Made by a program: the position numbers and the translations under genes. Below are positions 33,690-45,373 of a DNA stretch of 64,000 nt, in pieces. Numbering within the stretch: the stretch's first letter is position 1; every line of letters begins with the position of its first letter. Source of the stretch: Helichrysum umbraculigerum (lineage: Eukaryota > Streptophyta > Magnoliopsida > Asterales > Asteraceae); contig CATIUR010000005.1 in assembly GCA_949592205.1 (NCBI GenBank), positions 132,672,277-132,736,276 on the forward strand. Reading direction: 5' to 3'. The notes below the pieces were generated by a model. The model was not told the origin of the DNA. It searched no databases and saw only the letters and a program-made list of their open reading frames with translations.

Positions 33690-33948
33690 GTGTCTAGCAT
33701 AAACATGTTTGAGTCTCGGTTCTCTCGAGGTCAGAGTCTTCTATTGTACCCTGTTCAGCCATAACTACTTTCAGATCTTACATCATCTTTGCTTAATTGT
33801 ACATAGTTGATCAGGCTATGTTAAATTAAACTCGTATGATGTAATCACTGAACCAGTTATACCTAATAAGGAATACCGCCTAATGGTCATAGTCTAGGTC
33901 CACTAAATGCAACCTAGTTCACTATAACCTTAGGCTCTGATACCAATC
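33690..33948 (-). promoter_or_regulatory. Primer-binding site and conserved leader
   Basis: The PBS, TGGTATCAGAGCC on the minus strand, is at 33933-33945, three bases from the LTR. The next 240 bp match the leaders at 17664-17890 and 60084-60310. Confidence 0.88.
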
Positions 33949-36900
33949 TGTAACACCCCCAAATTTAATGATTTGCGGAAGCTTGATTTGGGTGTTACTA
34001 ATCAATAACAAAGCACAAAGATAAATAGCAAACGACTCTATATGCGTCGTTTTAACAAAATATATTGATAACTGAAATGTTTACAACATTTAAAGCTTTA
34101 CATAGCTCGAGTTAAATAAAATGAGATTTCAGTACATAAGTACTTGTACAAAATACACTAATGCAAGAAAATCTCAATCGTCTGTATGCTGACTCGAGCT
34201 AAATCCTGAAGCAGAAACATCCTACTGCTGGGTACCTGCGATATATGCTAAAAGGTCAGCTATAAAGCTGGTGAGCTCACAGGTTTGAAATCAAGTAATA
34301 TCGTATGAACCGCAAGATTTAAATAATGAATTGCATCCAGCAATTAAATAATGAATTGCATCCATCAATTAAATAATGAATTGCATCCAGCAATTAAATG
34401 ATAATCATCGTGTATACAGCCATGAGCACATAGTTGAGCTTAACTCGAGGGCCGGGTCCCCTATAGAGAATTCCGGGCGAGGTGCCTCCACGAATGCCTA
34501 ATCCACATTCGTCTTCCCAAATATTAGTACATCCGTTTACCCGGTTAGTGCTTGCTAACCCGGATGAGGTGGGTCAATCCTATATGGTACCATATACTAA
34601 TATTCACGCTACAACGTATTAACAACTATGCTGACGGAGGACTTTAAAATGATTAGTTTCGAAAAACTCATGTAGTATATGAAAAGTTGGTACTTGCGTT
34701 CACATGTTAAAAGTTGAGCAATATATCACACCCCTGAGTAAAACAGTAAAAAGAGGGGCTATGAGACTCACCTGAGTCTGAATGCGTTTACACAAACGTA
34801 AGTTGATTAGCCGAATATGAAGTCCAAAGACTTGTAACCTGAGGGTGTCCACGACACGCGATGGTTATAATCATGATTGGGTATCTCAAAAGATCACCCT
34901 TGTAGTTGTTACACAACTATATATATGTCCAAATTACTACGATTTGGTTGATTTGTTAAGTGTTTGAAAACATGTACGGCCCGTTGGTGATGGATTTGTA
35001 ATAATAATCTCAACTATTATTATTGTGATTCGCGGGGCGGGAAAGCTGAAAAGTGGGGATAAACCCCCACCTCCATCTTTCATTTCCTTCATTTTATTTC
35101 TTTATCACTCTCTCTCCTTCCTTTTCTCTCTTTCACCAAAACACCCCAAAATCCACAAAAATCGCAAATAACAACACGAAACACAACCGGATCAACAATA
35201 TTTTTAGAGATTCACGACCGCCTCGCGACGATCTACAACACTATCTTTCCGGATTTCCATTTCGGCAAATTGTAAGTTTCCGACAAAATCCCGAAATCTC
35301 TCGATTCTTAGTATTTTTCACTTGTGGTTGTTATTATAACTACTAAATGTCCATTACAATGTATAGAACACGAATTTATAGCCTAAAAACGAGTTTAAAA
35401 CGGAATTTTGGCCGGAAAAACGTTAACAGCCGGACTTTCTGGGCTGGTGTTCATCCATGCGACACAAGCCTTGTGTCGCATGTTGTGTCGTATTTTGGCT
35501 TTAGTGTCGCATAAAATCCCTTGTGTCGTACCTTATGTCGTACCAAAGATTTAGTGTCGCAAGTCTTGCGACACAACCACTATGTCGCATACCCCATACG
35601 ACACAATCACTATGTCGCTGTTGAATCAGCATCTCGCATCTATGCGACACAACCCTTGTGTCGTATAGACATTGTGTCGCATTTTCTATGCGACACAACC
35701 CTTGTGTCGCATAACATCTTTAGTGTCGCATATTGTGTCGCAAAACACAGAAAACTCATATTTTTACTAAGTGTCGAGACCTAAAATTTATCACTCGATT
35801 TTACCCGAATTCAGATCCCAGATGCGTTTTTCGTCAAAGCAATATAGTAGAAATAAAAATTTTCCAAGCTGACCTGGCAGCTCGACCCCAGCCAGGGGCT
35901 CTGCCCCTTGGACCCCGCCAGGGGCTGCCGCCCCTTGGACCCTGCTACCAGGGGCGCTGCCCCCGGACCCCCGTACTTAGATTCCGTAACGGCTTCTAAA
36001 ACACAATCGAAACACATTTTTCAAAGTAAAACGCCACGAAATCACAATAATAATAGTTGAGATTATTATTACAAATCCATCACCAACGGGCCGTACATGT
36101 TTTCAAACACTTAACAAATCAACCAAATCGTAGTAATTTGGACATATATATAGTTGTGTAACAACTACAAGGGTGATCTTTTGAGATACCCAATCATGAT
36201 TATAACCATCGCGTGTCGTGGACACCCTCAGGTTACAAGTCTTTGGACTTCATATTCGGCTAATCAACTTACGTTTGTGTAAACGCATTCAGACTCAGGT
36301 GAGTCTCATAGCCCCTCTTTTTACTGTTTTACTCAGGGGTGTGATATATTGCTCAACTTTTAACATGTGAACGCAAGTACCAACTTTTCATATACTACAT
36401 GAGTTTTTCGAAACTAATCATTTTAAAGTCCTCCGTCAGCATAGTTGTTAATACGTTGTAGCGTGAATATTAGTATATGGTACCATATAGGATTGACCCA
36501 CCTCATCCGGGTTAGCAAGCACTAACCGGGTAAACGGATGTACTAATATTTGGGAAGACGAATGTGGATTAGGCATTCGTGGAGGCACCTCGCCCGGAAT
36601 TCTCTATAGGGGACCCGGCCCTCGAGTTAAGCTCAACTATGTGCTCATGGCTGTATACACGATGATTATCATTTAATTGCTGGATGCAATTCATTATTTA
36701 ATTGCTGGATGCAATTCATTATTTAATTGCTGGATGCAATTCATTATTTAAATCTTGCGGTTCATACGATATTACTTGATTTCAAACCTGTGAGCTCACC
36801 AGCTTTATAGCTGACCTTTTAGCATATATCGCAGGTACCCAGCAGTAGGATGTTTCTGCTTCAGGATTTAACTCGAGTCAGCATACAGACGATTGAGATT

Positions 36901-37121
36901 TTCTTGCATTAGTATATTTTGTACAAGTACTTATGTACTGAAATCTCATTTTATTTAACTCGAGCTATGTAAAGCTTTAAATGTTGTAAACATTTCAGTT
37001 ATCAATATATTTTGTTAAAACGACGCATATAGAGTCGTTTGCTATTTATCTTTGTGCTTTGTTATTGATTAGTAACACCCAAATCAAGCTTCCGCAAATC
37101 ATTAAATTTGGGGGTGTTACA
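33949..37121 (-). repeat. Fold-back 5' LTR: 1082-bp inverted arms around a 1009-bp core
   Basis: 33949-35030 matches 25805-26886 in direct orientation (1082 bp each). 35031-37121 is the reverse complement of 25805-27895 (2091 bp each). The first 1082 bp and the last 1082 bp (36040-37121) are therefore inverted repeats of each other. The outer end is a U5 end, not a U3 end, and the 461-bp U3 is missing from this side. The join at 35030/35031 has at most one or two bases of microhomology. Confidence 0.95.
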
Positions 37122-37805
37122 TAAATGGATACACGGATAGGATTAAGGATCAAAATTAAACTGTTTGGATATATCCGTATAATCCGAATAAGAATCAAAT
37201 AATTAAATAATATTTTTTAATAATATATTAGATATTAATGTTACCATATAAGAAATTAAAAATTAATCACAAATATAATATATTAGATATTTATGTAGAA
37301 TTGGAAGATATTGGTACTTCTAGTCAAAATTGAAGCTAAATTTATAAGTAACATGTATAAACTTTCCTTTTTAATTGTTATTACATATTGTACTTTACTA
37401 CTTTGTGTAAGAAATAAACACATAAAGAGTTACTATTTTTTCAGTTTTTGAAGAATGGAGGTCTGACATTTTGGATGCTATGAACTTAGGCAAAGAAGAT
37501 TTAATACTTTTTGGTTGTTTTGGGACTCCTCTTTTTGATTAGTTGGAATTGGAATTTGGATGTTATAATATGATATATTGTTTCATCTTATTTAATGTTT
37601 GTTTATATACTTGTTTTATTAAACGTAAATTTAGTCTTACTCGATATCACACGTTTAACCTGAGCCGTTTAATCAGAAAATTAATCCGCACCATTTAATC
37701 CATATCCGATTAATCCGTTTCTTATTTGGATTGGATTAAGGATGAACTTGAGATTGTCCAAAATCCGATTGATCCGATCCGAATAATCCGAAATCCGAAC
37801 AATCC

Positions 37806-38167
37806 GACCCACTGGCCCCCACTACACCACCACCGACGCTCCGTCGGTATAGCGACGGAGTCAACTGACGAACCGAAACCGACGGACGGTGCCAACGGTG
37901 TCGGTTTCGTCGGTTGAAACTGACGACATCCGTTGGGAGCCGTCTAAGAATCATCCAACATGGAAGCCCTAGTGATGTGACATTATATCAAATGAAATTA
38001 TTATACATCATGTAAATAATTGTAAACATACAGCACGACTCTAGCAAGCCCTAAAATCGAAAATAAAAAACTCTGACCATCTATTTTAAGTGCGAAAACA
38101 AATTTCATCCATGTGCATTAGGATGTTGCATGTTATATGGAACATGAGGTACAGCTCCAGGGACATA
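37806..38167. repeat. 362-bp direct duplication, copy B
   Basis: The counterpart of 25327-25688. Here the host side continues into the rest of the FLX-like gene, so B is the copy at the ancestral place on the gene side, and A is ancestral on the Harbinger side. Confidence 0.95.
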
Positions 38168-41100
38168 CTGAGGATTAATCATAACATGCTGCATGCCATA
38201 GGGACCATTAGCTACCGGTCTAGGCCCATATTGAGGATTAACTCCACCCTGAACCTGAAATGTGTTAACATTGTTAAACAAATGGTGCATTTAGAAGTTC
38301 AAAAAAAATATTGACATGTATTTCTGGTTAACCAGACCTGTCACAATACTACAGTAGTTACCTGTGTAACCCGCCCATTTGACCACCTCTAATGTTTGAT
38401 ATTTGGTATAAATGAAAATTGAAATTAAAAACTATACAAAACATACGTCACATACCTGATGCACAGCATAAGGGGCAGGGTATGAATTCCCAGCATAACT
38501 CATATTATGGTTCACTGCAGCATATGTTGTTCCTGTTTCAAAACATTCCACCAAACTTACAGATATAGTCGTAACAAATACAACTTTTTTTATTGCATAT
38601 AGCTTGATAAAACTAACAATGCGCTTCATCGTTGGTAAGTATTCAGAGAATCTTTTTAGTAATGAAAAATTAGGGAATTTTGTCAACTAAATTCAATATT
38701 ATTGATATGTTGCAACAAAACCTTATAGAAAAAGAGAGAGCTTTAGCATGAGATCCAAAAAAAAAAAAACAGTAAATAAGCAGAGTTGGTAATTTACCTG
38801 GAGTATTTGTAGCAGCCGCAGCTGCAACTGCCAATGCTTTCTTTTCTACATCAGCAAGGTCTGCTTTTAACTTCTCAATTTCACGAGACATTGACATCTT
38901 ACTTTTCTCCATTGCTTGGCTCTGTTCAATGTTACATGAATACACTTTTTTTTCGAACTCAACTGCTGCCCTAGTAAAGTGGTAAGTGAAAGTACATATT
39001 ATATGGTTGATATGAATTATGGTCAAGGGAATTCATATTACGAGCTTTATGGATTGCATTTCGAGTCAATATCCGACACATAGAATGTTAAAACAACATC
39101 TAAGCCACAGACAAAAATTATGAAAATGAGCAACACATGGAGTGACTTCATATAATGTTGATAAACGAACTACCATTTTGCTATCTTTTTTTTTTGTCAT
39201 AATTTTACTCCACTGTCGTATAAACTCTATCTTCTCCATTTACAGAGAATACATCCAATGTCACACACACAACTAGGCAAGATTCATATTACATTTGGGT
39301 CTTTTGGGGTTCCTAGATTCAACTCAGACTATATAAGCACTGTCATGATTATTAAAGGTGTATTTGGCCCAAGTCAGCCAACCACAAACCAAGCAGCTGC
39401 AAATACACCTCACACAATACATACAGTGCACCAGAGTACACTGGATACACTCTCAGCAGCCTACATACGTCACCAAAAGTACTTTACTTATTGCAAACCA
39501 ATGTAACGATATTTATGCCAGTTAGGAAGTTGGTTAGTCAGTTACTAGCAGCTAGCTTGTTAATTAGATGTTAGAAGTTCTTTGTATATATATATAGCAT
39601 ATGGATGTAATATTTGAGTTTAGATGATTTTAATAAACTTTTTCGATTCTCTCATTCTTCTTTCCTCTGATCATTCTCACATTAATTATGCAGATTCAAG
39701 ATCCAATACATGTCTGTCTGATGGTGCACCACATTCTGTCCCTTCCTTTTTGTGTCACATTACTGAAATTATTATGATTTCATATTTGGATGTTTTAAAT
39801 CAACCAATATCCAAACATGCCAAATTCTGTAAGATTGGGAAAAACATGCTTAATATTTCTATGGTTTGTGCAGCTTATACAAAGTGTTATGTCTTTTATG
39901 TACTAATAAGCCCCATTCAGGAAAAAATTATAAGATTGTTAACTTATAAGCTGGCAGTCACCCAACATTTTTTTGATACTTCCATTTTGATTTCAGTAAT
40001 AATTGTTGTACAAATATGATTTATTTATTTTTTATTTTAAAAAAAGACTGTTATTAAAATCATGTTCCAAGTTTTTTAGAGGTTATAAAACCTTCAGTAT
40101 TCTTTGGCCTATGGGTGAATTTTAAACCTATCAACTCATATACCCAATTCTTTTATAGCTGAATTTTGGATCTTACAACCTACTAGCAATTAACTCATAA
40201 GCCACGTCGACCTATTTTCAACAAAAGAGAAGAAGCTAGAGTAGATAATTCATAAAAATCCTGCAAAAAACAAGATTCTTACGAGTATCCTACTAGAACC
40301 CGGAATTTGATCCTACATCTTGGTAATGATAGGTATGTAAGCTATATATCTAGATAAATTACGTATACAAGATAGAACCATCAGAGAGGCTTTATTCATA
40401 AACAAAGACATGATTGAATAGTTATCTATTCATTCAATAAAGTTAGTGACATACTTTGCTAACCTTAATCAAGACTTCCATAAAACCAATTCAAACTTCT
40501 CATTGGCCAGCTATACAACTAATCATGAATCCCAATATAAACCACCATCCAACATCTTATTGTAGTCAAAATGATGATTATAAGATACGTCGATGAATTA
40601 TTCTCCTTTATCCTAAACATGTATACCAATTCTTATAATCCTCATCTTCAATTATAATTCACAAATCGACATAACTGCATTGTACGATCTTTAAACATGA
40701 AATCAACCAAATTTGCTCCTCATCTTTCTATATCGATCAGACCCAATACCAAAAACACATCCCTTCAATAAACCGCATGGTATACTATAAGTACATTCAG
40801 CTGCAAATCAACCACATCAACAAATTCAACTATTTGTGTTCCCAACTTAAAATTAGAAAATATAAATTTTAGCATAAAAAGCATAAATTAACTAACTTTT
40901 GCCCCTAATAACAACAATTAACAAAAAAATGTATCAAAAGCATAGAAATTTATCTTCCTCATTGGTAATCATTATGCATTGCTTCAATTTCTGATTCTTG
41001 TTAAGTTAATTAACTCAACAAGACATAAACTTTCGTATAAAAATCACATATTAACAAATTTTACCACAACTAAGAAGTAAGAACAATTAACATTAAAAAA

Positions 41101-41618
41101 ATAAAAAAATTTTACCTTCCTCTTTGGATTTCTTTATGCATTGCTTCGATTTCGGCTTTAACAACCGAAAACTGAACCGCTTTACTTCGATCTTTCGCAA
41201 GCTCCCCTTGAATCTTATCCAATGTCTCATTCAACTCCTTCCTTTCCGTAATCAATTTCTGTACATCAGTTTTAACAACAACCAATTCACCACTCAATTC
41301 ATCAACCAACCTGACATCATTCTCCATCTTCACCGCCTTTTCGAAAACCTCACGGACTTCCGCATCCCTTTCCGCTTTTAGTTTTCCGGCAGCGGTGGAG
41401 AAGTGACGGAGGTCTTCTAACGCGACGGTGAGTTCTTGTTTGAGTGCCACGTGTGCGGCGGCTAGACGTTGGTTGTCGGCGAGAAGTGATTGAATTTCAC
41501 GGTCGATGATTTGGTGACGACGTGGGGGTGATTCGATTAACGGGCGCCGTGAACGGGAGCTGTTGTTGTCTTGTCGTGGTTTTGATGAATCTGGTGGGAT
41601 GTAATTTCTTCCGGCCAT
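38105..41618 (-). CDS. FLX-like: FLX-like coiled-coil protein (FRIGIDA-complex family), 4 coding exons
   Basis: Exons on the minus strand: 41618-41116, 38970-38798, 38532-38456 and 38254-38105. All three introns are GT-AG and the phases join into a 300-residue frame. The N-terminus MAGRNYIPP, the block HQIIDREIQSLLADNQRLAA, the long coiled coil (about 38-225) and EFEKK...QAMEKSKMSMSREIEKL are typical of FLX and FLX-like proteins. A Gly/Tyr/Pro/His-rich tail follows. In Arabidopsis, FLX works with FRIGIDA to activate FLC; what this paralogue does is not known from sequence. An ATG one codon upstream (41621) is possible, but the family starts MAGR. A Mutator element lies 134 bp upstream of the ATG and a transposon junction about 300 bp after the stop, so regulation may be altered. 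Confidence 0.85.
38971..41115 (-). other. Intron 1 of the FLX-like gene (2.1 kb)
   Basis: AT-rich. 39490-39660 contains GTTAGGAAGTTGGTTAGTCAG and a (TA)n-GCATATGGATG stretch like the end of a copia-type LTR, but without a matching partner. No other gene seen. Confidence 0.5.
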
Positions 41619-41973
41619 CATTGGGGGTGGTTTACAGCGGTTTTGCCAGAGCTCCGCCGTGGAAAGACCCTACCTTTTTTCTTTTGGACTCCGGTTCGAT
41701 ATGTAAATTCTGGTCAGGTTAAAGTACAATCAAGTATCAACTACTTTAGGGGTGTTTTGTTAAAGAGTAAATTACACCGATCATCCTTGTAGTTTACAAG
41801 AAAAAACACAGATTATCCTTGTACTTTAAAAACTACACCGATCATCCTTATACTTTAAAACTATGAACACCCATAGTCCTTGGGACAAATAATGATTATT
41901 AATAATAGTTAATTTAGATCGTGCTACTCACATGAGGGTAATATAGTCTTTTTATCCCCTTCTTCCACAAACC

Positions 41974-42282
41974 TAGGGGTGTTGTTCGGATAAACTGTTC
42001 GATTTCGGGTTGTTCGGATCGGATTATTCGAATTTTCCAAGTTTAAATTTATCCGTAACCCAAACCAAATAAGATTCGGATTATTCGGTTTCGGGTTTAT
42101 TCGGATTTGGTTTGGATTGGTTCGGATTCGAATATTGTGTTTTTATCCAAATAAGAGAACTTCATAAACTTTCAATTCTTTAACATAATCTAAACTTCAC
42201 AAAATAATACTAAAATCTTTATATAAATCATTATAAGTGATGTATATCTTGATTGTATATAGATATACTCATATAAATCATA

Positions 42283-42366
<84 letters not shown>

Positions 42367-42569
42367 CTATATTTCTATATTTAGTACCTTCTTCGGGTTA
42401 TTCGGATCAACCAAATTCAAATTATTTATCCGTAATCCAATCCAAATAAGATTCGGGTTACTCGGATTCGGATTATTTGGATTCGATTAACTTAATAGTT
42501 CAATCCGTTTTATCCGAATCCGCTTTAAGCCAGATCGAATTTTCGAATTCGGACATTTTCGACACCGTC
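41974..42569. mobile_element. Short hAT-like non-autonomous element rich in ATTCGGAT words
   Basis: Left edge TAGGGGTGTTGTTCGGAT, right edge ATTTTCGACACCGTCA. It belongs to the same kind of repeat as 25689-37805. It contains the (TA)n microsatellite at about 42284-42363. The target duplication is not clean. Confidence 0.5.
42284..42363. repeat. (TA)n microsatellite
   Basis: About 40 uninterrupted TA units. Confidence 0.95.
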
Positions 42570-42716
42570 AAAACCCACCCACCTCACCCATTGATCTTTC
42601 TTTCCCACGATCCACCATTTATTTTCAGTCATATAACCTCGTCATTTTTTTTATAGAAGATAATATATAACCAAGTATTAAATCAGAACCAACACCCCAT
42701 AAAAATTGTACATATG

Positions 42717-44690
42717 GGTCTGTTTGGCATGAAGCTTTTAGGAGCTTTAGCTTTTAATTTTGATCGAAAAGCATCTTAAAAAAATAAAAGCCTTGTTTGG
42801 CATGTACAAGCTGTAGCTTTAGAATCCAAATAAAAGCTCCTAAAAGCTTAATTTTGAAACGCTAAGAGGAGAAGCGTTTGAAATGGGCTTTAGGGTATGT
42901 TTGGCAAAACGAGCTGTAGGCTGTAGCTGTAGCTGTAAGCTGTAGCTTTTAGTTGGAGCTGTAGCTGTAGATAAAATTTTCTAATTGTGTTTGGTAGACT
43001 AGCTGTAGCTGTAATTGTAATGTGTGAAATGACAATAAAAGGACAATAATAATAAAAAATTAAATGATATAAATAGTTAACATATTAATGCATTATATTA
43101 ATAACTACTTTATCTATATTTTTGGTTAACATATTCATTTCTTTATATATAGGTTAACATTATAGAAAAAGTTAAATGCGTAAATAGGAATGAAAATAAC
43201 AAGAAACATGCCATTGTTTCATCTCATTAGATGTTTGTTTTGATAAACGTTTGTTGTTTGTTTGTGATACTTGAACATCAAGAAGTTCATCGTGTGATAT
43301 ATAATTCGAATGTTAATCATAGAATTAAACGTGAAAATATGACTTATGTCTTGGATCATTCATGATTTGCGGTGATATTGAAAAAGTTGGATCGTTTGAC
43401 CTTACATACATAAAGGGCTTTAAAATAGACAAATTAAATTAATATTAACTAAGATATTACAAATAAAAAATATATTCATATACTTTTTATTTATTTTACA
43501 TAAGAGTTATAAAATAGATAAGTACAATAAATATATTAATACATGCGTCATGAATCTTTTACAAAATAGTAGTATATATCTTTTTATTTCTATAATTGTA
43601 TATGTACTATATTTATGCAATTAAAAGAAAGTAAAAACGTAATATTAATTATATAAAGCTGGAGGGTATAACTGTAATATTAGTTAGTAAAGAAGCCAAA
43701 AGCTCCTCCTACATTTTGAAACGCTTGTTCTGGTAGCTTTTAATTTGAAGCTTTTATTTTCAAAGTTAAAGCTTCATTTTACACAACCAAACAATGCTTT
43801 TATTTTTATGAGAGCTTTTGTTTAAAAATTAAAAGTTAAAGCTATTAAAAGCTCCCAAAAGCTCATTGCCAAACAGTGCCTTAGCTTTTTGTTGTAGTTA
43901 TTACTCAAATGCCCTTGTAATTACACCGCTCATGTATATATGGTCCACTCACCACTTCCTTTATATGAAGAATTGTACGTCACTACCTTATCATTATATT
44001 ATTATTATATTATATTATTATAATTATTATAATTATATATTGTATAATATAATATATTAATAATGTTACATGACATTAAAGATTTTTTTATTCCTAATGT
44101 AATACTCCATCCGTTCCAATTCTATTGTCCCCCGACAAAAAACATGCAGTTTAAGAAAATATAATCATCTCTCTTATTTTTTGGTAAGATGACAGTTTTA
44201 CCCTCTACTTTTTACCTACTTTTTTTGTCTTATATATTATATATATATACACTAAGGGTAAAAATAACTTTATCTCCTTATTCTTATCTATTTATGGAAG
44301 TGGACAATTAATTTGGTACAACCCAAAATGAAATAGTGGACAATAGATTAGGGACGGAGGGAGTATCATATACTAATACTAATACTAAATAATGATTTTA
44401 TTATACTAACAGTTATGATATCAATATAATATAATATATCTTTGCAATGAGAAAATGATTAAAACTAGTTGAAAGAATATCTTATGCACATATTAATTAA
44501 TACATCAAATTTATTATTTATATATGTTTGTCATTTATTTTCGTATTGATGTCCTTTTATGTCATTTTACATTTTTAAGTTACAGCTACAGCTAGTTTAC
44601 CAAACATTTTTGTACAAATAAAACTACAGCTTACAGTCACAGCCTACAGCTACAGCCTACAGCTACTTCACCAAACATACCCACACATTA
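42717..44690. mobile_element. Two MITE-like elements with interleaved inverted repeats
   Basis: Pair A: 42717-42892 (GTCTGTTTGGCATGAAGCTT) with 43690-43882 (reverse). Pair B: 42893-43030 (GGGTATGTTTGGCAAAACGA, then AGCTGTAGGCTGTAGC runs) with 44570-44690 (reverse). The order is A, B, A', B', which simple nesting cannot produce. No coding region. Confidence 0.65.
44105..44363. mobile_element. Stowaway MITE
   Basis: Ends CTCCATCCGTTCC and GGGACGGAGGGAG, flanked by TA on both sides, typical of Stowaway (Tc1/mariner-type) miniature elements. It lies inside the B pair of the interleaved elements. Confidence 0.85.
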
Positions 44691-45373
44691 ACTAAGTAAA
44701 ATCAATTAAAAGATATATACATATAATTAAAAAGTTTACAATCCCCATTTTCTCCCCTTTCACGTCGCCTGCCTGCCATTTCTCACCTGTCACTTTACCT
44801 ACCAAACTAAAACACACAGACCGAATAATTAATCATGTAGCCGACGGCAGGTACAGTAAATGAATCAGATTAAACTACGGTAACACCTTTTGGTCCGCAA
44901 CAACACAACACTCAAATGCAGGGGCGGAGCCACCTTGGGGCAAGCGGGGTCAGGTGCCCCCGAGGACCTAAATATTTTTTGATGTATATATATATATATA
45001 TGTTATTTTAGTGTAATTATTTGAAATTACTAACTTAGCCCCCTATCTTTCTTATTGTGGAATACATATTGTGGATAACTTGCACTTAATTATTGAAGTC
45101 ACAAGGAAAATATAAAGCTAATTTTGGATCAAACTCCATTTTAGTTGCTGTAAAAATGTAGGTGAAGAAAAAGAAAAAGGCCGTTGGGGAAGACGGATTG
45201 ATGGACCCCACTTGTACTTTTAATCCCCATTTATAATACATATAACCAACTTTAACCCTCAACATTATACAACTTGCTATTTTAACCCTTATTTTATATC
45301 AAACAATAACAAAGTTATCTTTAGCTATGAAGTACTCGTGCTATTCTCGACTAGTATTTGCTATTTGATCAAA

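Larger units (their letters stand above)
25805..37121 (-). mobile_element. Tekay/Del chromovirus with intact gag-pol and a fold-back 5' LTR
   Basis: Flanked by the perfect 5-bp duplication TAAAT (25800-25804 and 37122-37126). Reading on the minus strand: abnormal 5' end (37121-33949), PBS, coiled-coil ORF (33620-33135), gag-pol (32845-28391), PPT, normal 3' LTR (28356-25805). The open frames and near-identical LTR text point to a very recent insertion. The 5' end has no U3, so this copy probably cannot start its own genomic RNA correctly even though its proteins look complete. Confidence 0.93.
25689..37805. mobile_element. hAT-like remnant rich in ATCCGAAT words, holding the Tekay element
   Basis: The left edge TAGGGGTGTCACTTTTATCC resembles a hAT terminus. 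Both flanks of the Tekay insertion (25689-25804 and 37122-37805) are rich in ATCCGAATAATCCG words. The right edge stops at AACAATCCGA with no matching terminus and runs straight into copy B of the 362-bp duplication. About 0.8 kb of remnant remains apart from the Tekay element, with no recognisable protein. Confidence 0.55.

Noticed and set aside
35031..37121. A separate solo LTR inserted in reverse orientation
   Set aside because: It lacks the first 461 bp of the LTR, has no target duplication of its own at 35030/35031, and shares the TAAAT duplication with the far left end of the element.
39258..40019. Two open frames of 82 and 131 codons inside the FLX-like intron
   Set aside because: No recognisable domain, opposite strand, AT-rich composition; probably chance or an old repeat.
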